Assembly: GCA_023700825.1 (NCBI GenBank)
Contig: JAMPYE010000353.1
Location: 1-5,202 of the forward strand
DNA length: 5,202 nt
DNA from: Thermoanaerobaculia bacterium
Lineage (GTDB): Bacteria > Acidobacteriota > Thermoanaerobaculia > Gp7-AA8
Direction: 5' to 3'
Part shown: piece by piece, positions 1-5,092 of the stretch
How positions within the stretch are numbered: the first letter of the stretch is position 1
How the letters are laid out: the number at the start of each line of letters is the position of its first letter
The notes under the pieces: generated by a model
What the model saw: the letters and a program-made list of their open reading frames with translations, nothing else
Told to the model about the DNA's origin: nothing
The model's database searches: none
Position numbers and translations under genes: made by a program

Positions 1-2
1 CA

Positions 3-2060
3 CCCGTGCCCGCAGCCCCGCCACCGGTGGCCGCGAAGGCCCCGGCGGCCGAGCGTCCGAGTCCGCTTCCTCCCCCTGCTCCCCCGACCGCTCCGACCGT
101 GGGGCCGTCGGCTCCGGTGTTCCCGGCGCCCGTTCGAGCCGAGGAGCCCGAGGCGAAGGACGACGAGGGAATCCGCTTCGGCCAGTACACCCTGCTCGAG
201 AAGATCGCGACCGGCGGCATGGCCGAGGTCTGGAAGTCGCGGATGAAGGGCGTCGAGGGTTTCCAGAAGACGGTGGCGATCAAGAAGATCCTGCCGCACA
301 TGTCGGACAACGAAGAGTTCGTCACGATGTTCGTCGACGAGGCGAAACTCGCGGCGCAGCTCAATCACAACAACATCATTCACATCTACGATCTCGGGAA
401 GATCGCGAGCTCCTACTACATCGCGATGGAGTTCATCGACGGTCACGACCTCAAGAGCATCCTCAAACGGGGAGCCGAGGTGGGGCAGCCGATGTCGGTG
501 GAGCTTGCGCTCTTCATCGCGTCGAAGGTGGCCGCGGCGCTCGATTACGCGCACCGCAAGCGTGACTTCGACGAGAAGGAGATGGGCCTCGTCCATCGCG
601 ACGTCTCTCCGCAGAACGTCCTGATCTCGTACGAGGGCGACATCAAGCTGTGCGACTTCGGAATCGCGAAGGCGGCGTCGAAGGCGTCGCACACGATCGC
701 CGGCGCGCTCAAGGGCAAGCTCCAGTACATGTCCCCCGAGCAGGCGTGGGGCAAGGCGATCGACCGGCGCTCGGACATCTTCGCGCTCGCCGCCGTGCTG
801 TTCGAGATGCTCACCGGGGGCAAGTTGTTCTCCGGGGACAGCGAGCTCTCGGTGCTCGAGCAGGTTCGCGAAGCTCGCATCCGCCCGCCGTCGAGCATCA
901 ACGACGAGGTCACGCCCGACATCGATTCGATCGTGCTCAAGGCGCTGGCGAAAGAGCAGGACGAGCGCTATCAGACCGCGGGCGAGATGGCAAAGGACCT
1001 CGACCGGGTGCTTTTCAACATGCGTCCGACGCCGAGCAGCGCGGACCTCGCGATCTACCTCAACCGCATCTACTCGGAACAGCCCGTTTCGCCGCCGATG
1101 GGCGACCACGTCGTCGAGGAGAGTCACGACCGCGACCGCGATCGCGATCTCGAGATTCCCGCGGCGCCGCCCACCGTGGTCGTGCCGATCCCCGCACCGG
1201 TGGCCGCCCCGGCGCCGGAACCCGTTCAGCCCGTGGTCGAGAGCCGTTCCGCATCGACGTTCTCGGCGGCGGCGGAGCCCGAAGAAGAGAAGAAGCTGCC
1301 GATGGCCGCGATTGCGATTGCGGCCGTGGTCCTGATCGGGATCATCGGTGGCGGCCTCTACTTCATGAAGGGAAAGAGCACCACAGCCCCGACTGCGACG
1401 ACGTCGGTCGCCGCCGCGGCCACGGTGCCGGTCGCGACTGCCCTCGAGACGACGTCCACGGACACTGCGACCACGACCGCGGACGCGACCGCGGACCAGG
1501 CAATGATCGACGAGGAAGTGAAGCGCCGTCTCGCCGAGGAACGTGCGAAGCTCGATCAGCAGCGCGCGCAGGACCTCGCGAGCACGCAGACGGCGCAGAC
1601 GAAGGCACCCGCGCCAGCCCCGGTGGAAACCGCCGCGTCGACGCCTCCGGTGCCCGCGCCCGTCCCCGTGCAGCAGCCGGCTCCCGAACCGCCGCCCGTT
1701 GCGGCCCAGCCGCCGGCGCAGCCCGCCCCGACTCCCGCGCAACCGGCCCAGGCGCAGACCGCGAAGGAAGGCGACCTCGTCCCGATCGGGACGCCCGGCC
1801 TAACGGCGCCGAAGCTCGACAGGCTCGTCAAGGTGCCGTATCCCAACCAGGCGCGCATGACGAGGGTCGAGGGGACGGTGACCGTTCAGGTGCTGGTCTC
1901 GGAGAACGGCACCGCGCTCGACGTGAAGGTGCTGCGCGGCGTGCCTCAACTCAACGAGGCCGCGATCGAGATGGCGCGTCGCTCCACCTTCCGCCCCGCG
2001 ACGAAAGACGGTGTTCGCGTGCGCTCCTACTACAACATGACGATTCCGTTTAAGCTATAA
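3..2060 (+). CDS. Membrane-anchored Ser/Thr protein kinase with a C-terminal TonB domain (5' end probably outside the window)
   Basis: Predicted Hanks-type kinase that phosphorylates Ser/Thr in the cytoplasm and carries a periplasmic tail. Residues are counted from a GTG at 6. Residues 1-55 are Pro/Ala-rich. The kinase domain spans about 61-335: Gly-rich loop IATGGMAEV (67-75), VAIK lysine K93, helix-C glutamate E112, HRDVSPQN (197-204, catalytic D199), DFG (217-219), SPE (243-245), helix-F D257. A membrane helix covers about 431-454. A charged, probably helical stretch (about 500-523) and a Pro/Ala/Gln linker follow. A TonB C-terminal domain covers about 605-684 (YPNQARMTRVEGTVTV, then TFRPA and a terminal IPFKL). 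The reading frame is open to the window edge, the GTG has no visible Shine-Dalgarno, and the N-terminus looks like a linker, so the gene very likely starts upstream. The kinase residues needed for catalysis are present, except that the usual Lys of HRDxKPxN is Ser, as in many deltaproteobacterial and acidobacterial kinases. Substrates are unknown. The 76-residue gene follows 36 nt downstream. Confidence 0.93.
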   Translation, partial: PVPAAPPPVAAKAPAAERPSPLPPPAPPTAPTVGPSAPVFPAPVRAEEPEAKDDEGIRFGQYTLLEKIATGGMAEVWKSRMKGVEGFQKTVAIKKILPHMSDNEEFVTMFVDEAKLAAQLNHNNIIHIYDLGKIASSYYIAMEFIDGHDLKSILKRGAEVGQPMSVELALFIASKVAAALDYAHRKRDFDEKEMGLVHRDVSPQNVLISYEGDIKLCDFGIAKAASKASHTIAGALKGKLQYMSPEQAWGKAIDRRSDIFALAAVLFEMLTGGKLFSGDSELSVLEQVREARIRPPSSINDEVTPDIDSIVLKALAKEQDERYQTAGEMAKDLDRVLFNMRPTPSSADLAIYLNRIYSEQPVSPPMGDHVVEESHDRDRDRDLEIPAAPPTVVVPIPAPVAAPAPEPVQPVVESRSASTFSAAAEPEEEKKLPMAAIAIAAVVLIGIIGGGLYFMKGKSTTAPTATTSVAAAATVPVATALETTSTDTATTTADATADQAMIDEEVKRRLAEERAKLDQQRAQDLASTQTAQTKAPAPAPVETAASTPPVPAPVPVQQPAPEPPPVAAQPPAQPAPTPAQPAQAQTAKEGDLVPIGTPGLTAPKLDRLVKVPYPNQARMTRVEGTVTVQVLVSENGTALDVKVLRGVPQLNEAAIEMARRSTFRPATKDGVRVRSYYNMTIPFKL
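1128..1148 (+). repeat. Short Asp-Arg dipeptide repeat within the kinase gene
   Basis: Three and a half copies of a 6-bp unit (GAC/GAT followed by CGC) encode DRDRDRD at residues 375-381. It lies between the kinase domain and the Pro-rich stretch before the membrane helix. It is a low-complexity, charge-alternating linker and could vary in length by replication slippage. No function is implied. Confidence 0.6.
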
Positions 2061-2061
2061 T
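2056..2061 (+). promoter_or_regulatory. Candidate -10 hexamer (TATAAT) for the small coiled-coil gene
   Basis: A perfect TATAAT overlaps the last Leu codon and the TAA stop of the kinase gene. Transcription would start near 2067-2069, giving a leader of about 30 nt before the ATG at 2097. No good -35 is present: the hexamer 17 bp upstream is CAACAT, and ATGACG at 2037-2042 is too close. The site would allow the small gene to be transcribed independently of the kinase, but read-through from the kinase is equally possible. Confidence 0.35.
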
Positions 2062-2065
2062 CCAC

Positions 2066-2079
2066 CGCTCGAGAGAGCG
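2066..2079 (+). other. Small hairpin with a GAGA (GNRA) loop upstream of the coiled-coil gene
   Basis: CGCTC (2066-2070) pairs perfectly with GAGCG (2075-2079) around a GAGA tetraloop, followed by only three T's. It sits between the kinase stop and the Shine-Dalgarno GAGGGG (2086-2091). The stem is short for a terminator. It could be a 5'-end stabilising hairpin if transcription starts near 2067, or a processing or attenuation site between the two genes, or chance. Confidence 0.35.
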
Positions 2080-2096
2080 TTTCGCGAGGGGAACTT

Positions 2097-2327
2097 ATGT
2101 CGACTCTGACTGATCAGCAGCGCAAGTTTTACGAAACGACGCTGGACGTGACGCGTCAGGAAATCAACGATCTGAAGGATCAGGTCGATCAGGAGCTTGC
2201 GAAGGTCAAGGACCGCATCGCCGATCTCCAGAACGCGATCAACGCCGCGAAGCAGATGCACGAAGCGGCTTGCAACCGACTCGGTATCCCCAACGACCTC
2301 GACGACGAGGGCGAAGGCCAGGGTTAG
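2097..2327 (+). CDS. Small coiled-coil protein of unknown function (76 aa)
   Basis: I do not recognise the family. The ATG follows a good Shine-Dalgarno (GAGGGG, 2086-2091) with a 5-nt gap, and an intrinsic terminator follows the stop, so this is a convincing real gene. The product is soluble, with no signal peptide or membrane segment. Residues 16-62 read as a continuous amphipathic helix. Core positions 16, 19, 23, 26, 30 and then 34, 37, 41, 44, 48, 51, 55, 58, 62 follow 3-4 heptad spacing, with one phase slip at 30-34. The core is mostly Leu/Ile/Val/Ala; Thr19 and His55 are the polar exceptions. One cysteine is present (C59). The tail after NRLGIP is acidic and Gly-rich (DLDDEGEGQG). It probably oligomerises or binds a partner helix. 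Its position 36 nt behind the kinase-TonB gene suggests co-transcription and perhaps a shared role, but nothing in its sequence shows that it is a kinase substrate or adaptor. Confidence 0.85.
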   Translation: MSTLTDQQRKFYETTLDVTRQEINDLKDQVDQELAKVKDRIADLQNAINAAKQMHEAACNRLGIPNDLDDEGEGQG

Positions 2328-2362
2328 ACGCGTCGACCGGATTTTCGCAGCAGCCATCATCG

Positions 2363-2390
2363 CGCCCCGCCTCCGAGCGGGGCGTTTTTT
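2363..2390 (+). terminator. Intrinsic (Rho-independent) terminator after the coiled-coil gene
   Basis: CGCCCCGC (2363-2370) and GCGGGGCG (2377-2384) form a perfect 8-bp GC-rich stem around the loop CTCCGA, followed directly by six T's (2385-2390). It lies 35 nt after the stop codon at 2327. It closes the kinase/coiled-coil unit and insulates the downstream rel gene, which therefore needs its own promoter in 2391-2452. Confidence 0.93.
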
Positions 2391-2424
2391 CGTTCTGCCG
2401 ATGAACGGACGGCGCCCGACCGGT

Positions 2425-2430
2425 TACTAT
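2425..2430 (+). promoter_or_regulatory. Weak candidate -10 (TACTAT) for the rel gene
   Basis: The terminator at 2363-2390 means rel must be transcribed from the 62 nt that follow. TACTAT matches TATAAT at four of six positions and is the best -10 in that interval. The sequence 17 bp upstream (TGAACG) is a poor -35. A start near 2437 would give a leader of about 16 nt. Presence of a promoter here is likely, but this exact hexamer is uncertain. Confidence 0.3.
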
Positions 2431-2452
2431 CATCGCGACGGCGGAAGTCTCC

Positions 2453-4627
2453 ATGATCCGGCTCGAAAATATCCTGGACCTGGTCGAGGCCTACAAGCCC
2501 GACTTCGACGAAGAGCTGATTCGTCGCGCCTACGTGTTCTCCGCGATGGCGCACAAGGGGCAGACGCGCCGCTCCGGAGAGCCGTACCTCATCCACCCGC
2601 TGAACGTCGCGCTCCTTCTCGCCGAAATGAAGCTCGACGAGACGTCGATCTGCGCGGGCCTCCTTCACGACGTCCTCGAAGACACCCTCACGACGAAGGA
2701 AAAACTGGTGGAGCTCTTCGGCGACGACGTCGCGGAGGTCGTGGACGGCCTTACGAAGATCGCGCGCTTCGCGTACGTCTCGAAGGAGCAGCAGCAGGCC
2801 GAGACGTTCCGCAAGATGATCCTGGCGATGGCCTCGGACCTTCGCGTCGTGCTCGTGAAGCTCGCCGACCGGCTTCACAACATGCAGACCCTCGAGCATC
2901 TCCCCGAGGAGCGCAGGCGCTCGATCGCGAAGGAGACTCTCGAGATCTACGCCCCGATCGCGAACCGGCTCGGAATGGGCCGGATCAAGGGCGAGCTCGA
3001 GGACCTCGCACTCCAGCACATGCATCCGAAGGAGTACGCGGAGCTTCGGGCGGCGGTGCAGGAGAAGCTCGAGCTGTCGGGCGACGTCGTCGAGCGCATT
3101 CGCGCCGTCCTCTTCGACACGATGAAGGAGAACGAGATCGCCGGCGACGTCGTCGGTCGCGTCAAGTCGATGCATTCGATCCGCCAGAAACTCATCCGGC
3201 AGGGAATCGACATCGGCCAGATCTACGACTATCTCGCGTTTCGGATCATCGTCCCCTCGGTCCGCGACTGCTACACCGCGCTCGGCCTGGTGCATCAGCT
3301 CTGGAGGCCGGTGCCCGGCCGGTTCAAGGACTACATCGCGATGCCGAAGCCGAACTTCTACCAGTCCCTCCACACGACGGTGGTCGCGGAGAAAGGGCAG
3401 CCGTTCGAAGTTCAGATCCGCACGCGCGACATGGACCTGGTCGCGGAGCAGGGCATCGCGGCTCACTGGAAGTACAAAGAGGGTCGCGTGGGGCCGTCCG
3501 TGGACGACGAGAACTTCCTCTGGCTGCGGCACCTCGTCGAGTGGCAGCAGGAGATCAAGGACCCGCGCGTCTTCCTGCACTCGCTGAAGATCGATCTCTA
3601 CCCGGACGAGGTGTATACCTTCACGCCTCGGGGCGACGTCTACGCGTTCCCCCGCGGGGCGACGCCGCTCGACTTCGCCTACCGCATTCACACCGATCTC
3701 GGGAACCACTGCGTGGGGGCGCGGATCAACGGAAAGCTCGTGCCGCTGCGGACGCAGCTCAACAACGGTGACATCGTCGAGGTGTTCACCTCGCCCGGCC
3801 AGACGCCGAGCCAGGAATGGCTCTCGATCGTCGGGACCTCGCGCGCACGGCACAAGATCCGCCACTGGCTCAACACCGAGCAGAAGAGCCGGTCGATCGA
3901 GCTGGGCCGGAGGCTTTTCGAGAAGGAAGCGAAGAAATACCGGCTGTCGCTGAAGAAGCTGACGCGCGACGGCGCCCTTGCCACGCTCGCCAGCGAGCAT
4001 GGGCATTCGAGGAGCGACGAGCTGTTCGCGGACGTAGGCTTCGGCAAGATCTCCGCGAAGACGCTGGTGCAGAGGCTGATTCCCGACGACCAGCGCGAGA
4101 AGCGCGAGCCGTCGACGCCGGGGCTGTTCCAGCAGGCAGTCCGGAAGCTGCTTCCGCTCGGGGCGGGCCCGGTGATTCGCGTCCGCGGTTTCGACGACCT
4201 TCTGACCTATCTCGCACGATGCTGCAGCCCCCTTCCCGGGGAGGAGATCGTCGGCTACATCACGCGCGGCAAAGGCGTCGCGGTGCACAGCGCAAACTGC
4301 CCGAACGTGAAGAACCTGCTCTTCAGCCCGGACCGGGAGATCGAGGTCGAGTGGGGCGAGGGGAACGAGGCGCACTTCCAGGTCGATCTCGAGGTCATCG
4401 TGACCGACCAGACTGGGGTGCTCTCGAAAGTAATCTCGTCGATTGCGAACCTGAAGACGAACATCCGGAACATGGAGGCGAACGTCGCCGAGGGGAAAGG
4501 CACCATCGACCTGAGCGTCGAGGTGGCCGACCGGCGGCATCTGGACCGGCTGGTGAAGTCGATCTCGGGGATCGACGGGGTCACCAGGGTCGAGAGGCGC
4601 TACAAGGTGCGCGATGCGAGCGCGTGA
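2453..4627 (+). CDS. rel: Bifunctional (p)ppGpp synthetase/hydrolase, Rel/SpoT family
   Basis: Makes (p)ppGpp from ATP and GDP/GTP during starvation and hydrolyses it back, setting the stringent response. At 724 residues it is full length. The HD hydrolase domain (about 20-170) keeps R39, H48, H72-D73, E76-D77 and D139. The synthetase domain (about 230-345) keeps GRVKSMHSI (235-243), D259 in IYDYLAFR, Y303 in FYQSLH, E319 in FEVQIRT, and AAHWKYK. The RxKD motif (RFKD, 290-293) is the type found in bifunctional enzymes; monofunctional RelA has ExDD. TGS spans about 384-446, followed by a helical region. The zinc-finger-like domain carries C590, C591, H612 and C616. The ACT domain spans about 644-720. 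Both activities should be functional. The ATG is the only possible start: an in-frame TGA lies at 2402-2404 with no other start codon between. A modest GGAAG (2443-2447) precedes it. The gene stands alone after a terminator and converges with rpmB. As apparently the only RSH gene here it could equally be labelled relA or spoT. Confidence 0.97.
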   Translation: MIRLENILDLVEAYKPDFDEELIRRAYVFSAMAHKGQTRRSGEPYLIHPLNVALLLAEMKLDETSICAGLLHDVLEDTLTTKEKLVELFGDDVAEVVDGLTKIARFAYVSKEQQQAETFRKMILAMASDLRVVLVKLADRLHNMQTLEHLPEERRRSIAKETLEIYAPIANRLGMGRIKGELEDLALQHMHPKEYAELRAAVQEKLELSGDVVERIRAVLFDTMKENEIAGDVVGRVKSMHSIRQKLIRQGIDIGQIYDYLAFRIIVPSVRDCYTALGLVHQLWRPVPGRFKDYIAMPKPNFYQSLHTTVVAEKGQPFEVQIRTRDMDLVAEQGIAAHWKYKEGRVGPSVDDENFLWLRHLVEWQQEIKDPRVFLHSLKIDLYPDEVYTFTPRGDVYAFPRGATPLDFAYRIHTDLGNHCVGARINGKLVPLRTQLNNGDIVEVFTSPGQTPSQEWLSIVGTSRARHKIRHWLNTEQKSRSIELGRRLFEKEAKKYRLSLKKLTRDGALATLASEHGHSRSDELFADVGFGKISAKTLVQRLIPDDQREKREPSTPGLFQQAVRKLLPLGAGPVIRVRGFDDLLTYLARCCSPLPGEEIVGYITRGKGVAVHSANCPNVKNLLFSPDREIEVEWGEGNEAHFQVDLEVIVTDQTGVLSKVISSIANLKTNIRNMEANVAEGKGTIDLSVEVADRRHLDRLVKSISGIDGVTRVERRYKVRDASA

Positions 4628-4656
4628 GAAGGAGGGCGGCGGGGGGAGAGAAGGCG

Positions 4657-4680
4657 GGCAGTCGGCGGGAGCCGACTGCC
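4657..4680. terminator. Hairpin between convergent rel and rpmB, probable bidirectional terminator or 3'-end structure
   Basis: GGCAGTCGGC (4657-4666) and GCCGACTGCC (4671-4680) form a perfect 10-bp stem with a 4-nt loop. The loop reads GGGA, a GNRA tetraloop, in the rel transcript and TCCC in the rpmB transcript. It begins 29 nt after the rel stop and only 2 nt after the rpmB stop. No T-run follows on the rel side. On the rpmB side the downstream sequence is C/T-rich (CTTCTCTCCCCCC) but lacks a true U-tract. Position and symmetry argue for a 3'-end role for both genes, but it is not a canonical intrinsic terminator. Confidence 0.6.
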
Positions 4681-4682
4681 GG

Positions 4683-4877
4683 TCAGCGCGAAGCCTTCAG
4701 GATCTTGCCGCTGCGGATGCAGCGGGTGCAGACGCGCATGCGGCGGACGGCGGCGCCGACCCTCACACGGATGCGCTGCACGTTCGGGAGCCAGCGGCGG
4801 CTCGACACGTTGTGCGCGTGGCTGATGCGGTTTCCGAAAACCGGTTTCTTTCCGCACATCTCGCACATCATTGCCAT
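4683..4877 (-). CDS. rpmB: 50S ribosomal protein L28 (bL28), zinc-ribbon form
   Basis: Structural protein of the large ribosomal subunit. The 64-residue product shows the L28 signatures: CEMCGKKPVFGN (5-16), SHAHNVSSRRWLPNVQ (19-34), and RVCTRCIRSGK (48-58). The pairs C5xxC8 and C50xxC53 are the four zinc ligands of the zinc-binding (C+) form; many bacteria have a C- paralogue that replaces it under zinc limitation. The length is usual for the family. Met residues at 1, 3 and 4 could each be starts. The strong GGAGGT at 4886-4891 lies 8 nt before Met1, so Met1 is chosen. The gene is monocistronic here, convergent with rel and divergent from pilM. In many bacteria rpmB is grouped with rpmG, but that is not the case in this window. 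Confidence 0.97.
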   Translation of the reverse strand: MAMMCEMCGKKPVFGNRISHAHNVSSRRWLPNVQRIRVRVGAAVRRMRVCTRCIRSGKILKASR

Positions 4878-4885
4878 GGTCAGTT

Positions 4886-4891
4886 ACCTCC
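4886..4891 (-). promoter_or_regulatory. Strong ribosome binding site of rpmB
   Basis: Read on the minus strand the sequence is GGAGGTAA, a near-perfect Shine-Dalgarno. GGAGGT ends 8 nt before the ATG at 4877-4875. It selects Met1 over Met3 and Met4 and suits a highly expressed ribosomal protein. Confidence 0.85.
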
Positions 4892-4988
4892 GACGGAGTC
4901 TCGAGTTTCTTTGGATTTCGGCCTTCGAAAACGCAAGGTTTTCCCCGGTCCGGCTCGGCATAAACAAAATCCGACTCAACGAATTCCA

Positions 4989-5002
4989 TGATGTTGACAT
5001 CA
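4989..5002. promoter_or_regulatory. 14-bp palindrome overlapping a -35 element, possible operator
   Basis: TGATGT (4989-4994) and ACATCA (4997-5002) are exact inverted repeats around a central TG. The centre contains the perfect -35 hexamer TTGACA (4994-4999), so a dimeric regulator bound here would block that promoter. Six-base arms arise by chance at about this frequency in a window of this size, so position is the only supporting argument. Confidence 0.25.
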
Positions 5003-5022
5003 CTGAATAAAGAGTGTACCGT
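4994..5022 (+). promoter_or_regulatory. Candidate sigma-70 promoter directed towards pilM
   Basis: A perfect -35 TTGACA (4994-4999) is followed after 17 bp by TACCGT (5017-5022), which matches TATAAT at only three positions. Transcription would begin near 5029 and leave a leader of about 65 nt before the pilM GTG. The strong -35 and poor -10 could mean an activator-dependent promoter. Confidence 0.35.
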
Positions 5023-5045
5023 CAGTTTCAACTTTCTCAGTCTCT

Positions 5046-5051
5046 TATAGT
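5046..5051 (+). promoter_or_regulatory. Alternative -10 hexamer (TATAGT) for pilM
   Basis: TATAGT matches the -10 consensus at five of six positions and would give a leader of about 35 nt. No good -35 lies 16-18 bp upstream. It competes with the TTGACA-based promoter as the pilM start site. Confidence 0.3.
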
Positions 5052-5082
5052 TGACGCCAACGAGAAGTCGTGTGAGATGGAT

Positions 5083-5090
5083 GGGGTGAG
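5083..5090 (+). promoter_or_regulatory. Ribosome binding site of pilM
   Basis: GGGGTGAG pairs with the anti-Shine-Dalgarno through GGTGA and lies just before the GTG at 5093. An in-frame TGA at 5087-5089 lies inside this motif. It excludes the in-frame ATG at 5081 and every start further upstream, so GTG 5093 is fixed as the start. Confidence 0.75.
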
Positions 5091-5092
5091 CG

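Larger units (their letters stand above)
4892..5092. other. Divergent intergenic region between rpmB (-) and pilM (+)
   Basis: About 200 nt without a convincing gene, and visibly richer in A/T than the flanking coding sequence, as expected where two promoters sit back to back. On the plus strand it has TTGACA at 4994-4999 and TATAGT at 5046-5051. On the minus strand the best promoter-like pair is TTGAAA (5031-5026) and TATTCA (5009-5004) with 16-bp spacing. That would give rpmB a leader of over 100 nt and is weak at the -10. I see no tRNA, riboswitch or small ORF with a ribosome binding site. Confidence 0.6.

Noticed and set aside
6..8. GTG as the true start of the kinase gene
   Set aside because: The reading frame is open to the window edge, no Shine-Dalgarno can be seen, and the first 50 residues look like an inter-domain linker. 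The start is more likely upstream.
1474..1496. An 11-bp direct repeat (CGACCGCGGAC, period 12) in the kinase gene
   Set aside because: It lies in the Ala/Thr/Asp-rich periplasmic linker, where biased codon use makes such repeats expected. There is no sign of a separate element.
650..2053. A 467-codon plus-strand frame inside the kinase gene
   Set aside because: An Arg/Gly/Ala-rich shadow of the kinase-TonB frame with no known domain or initiation signal.
2197..3771. A 524-codon plus-strand frame overlapping the coiled-coil gene, the terminator and rel
   Set aside because: Its Arg/Ala/Gly/Pro-rich, low-complexity product is an out-of-frame reading of rel. It has no ribosome binding site and spans an intrinsic terminator.
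2357..4540. A 727-codon open frame on the minus strand opposite rel
   Set aside because: Its product is Arg/Leu/Asp/Val/His-rich with no recognisable domain, and it runs opposite a perfectly conserved Rel protein. Long antisense frames are usual in GC-rich genes because stop codons are rare. It also crosses the terminator.
3817..5010. A 397-codon plus-strand frame running through the end of rel and across rpmB
   Set aside because: It is out of frame with rel, antisense to rpmB, and reads through the shared hairpin. Its composition is that of a GC-rich shadow frame.
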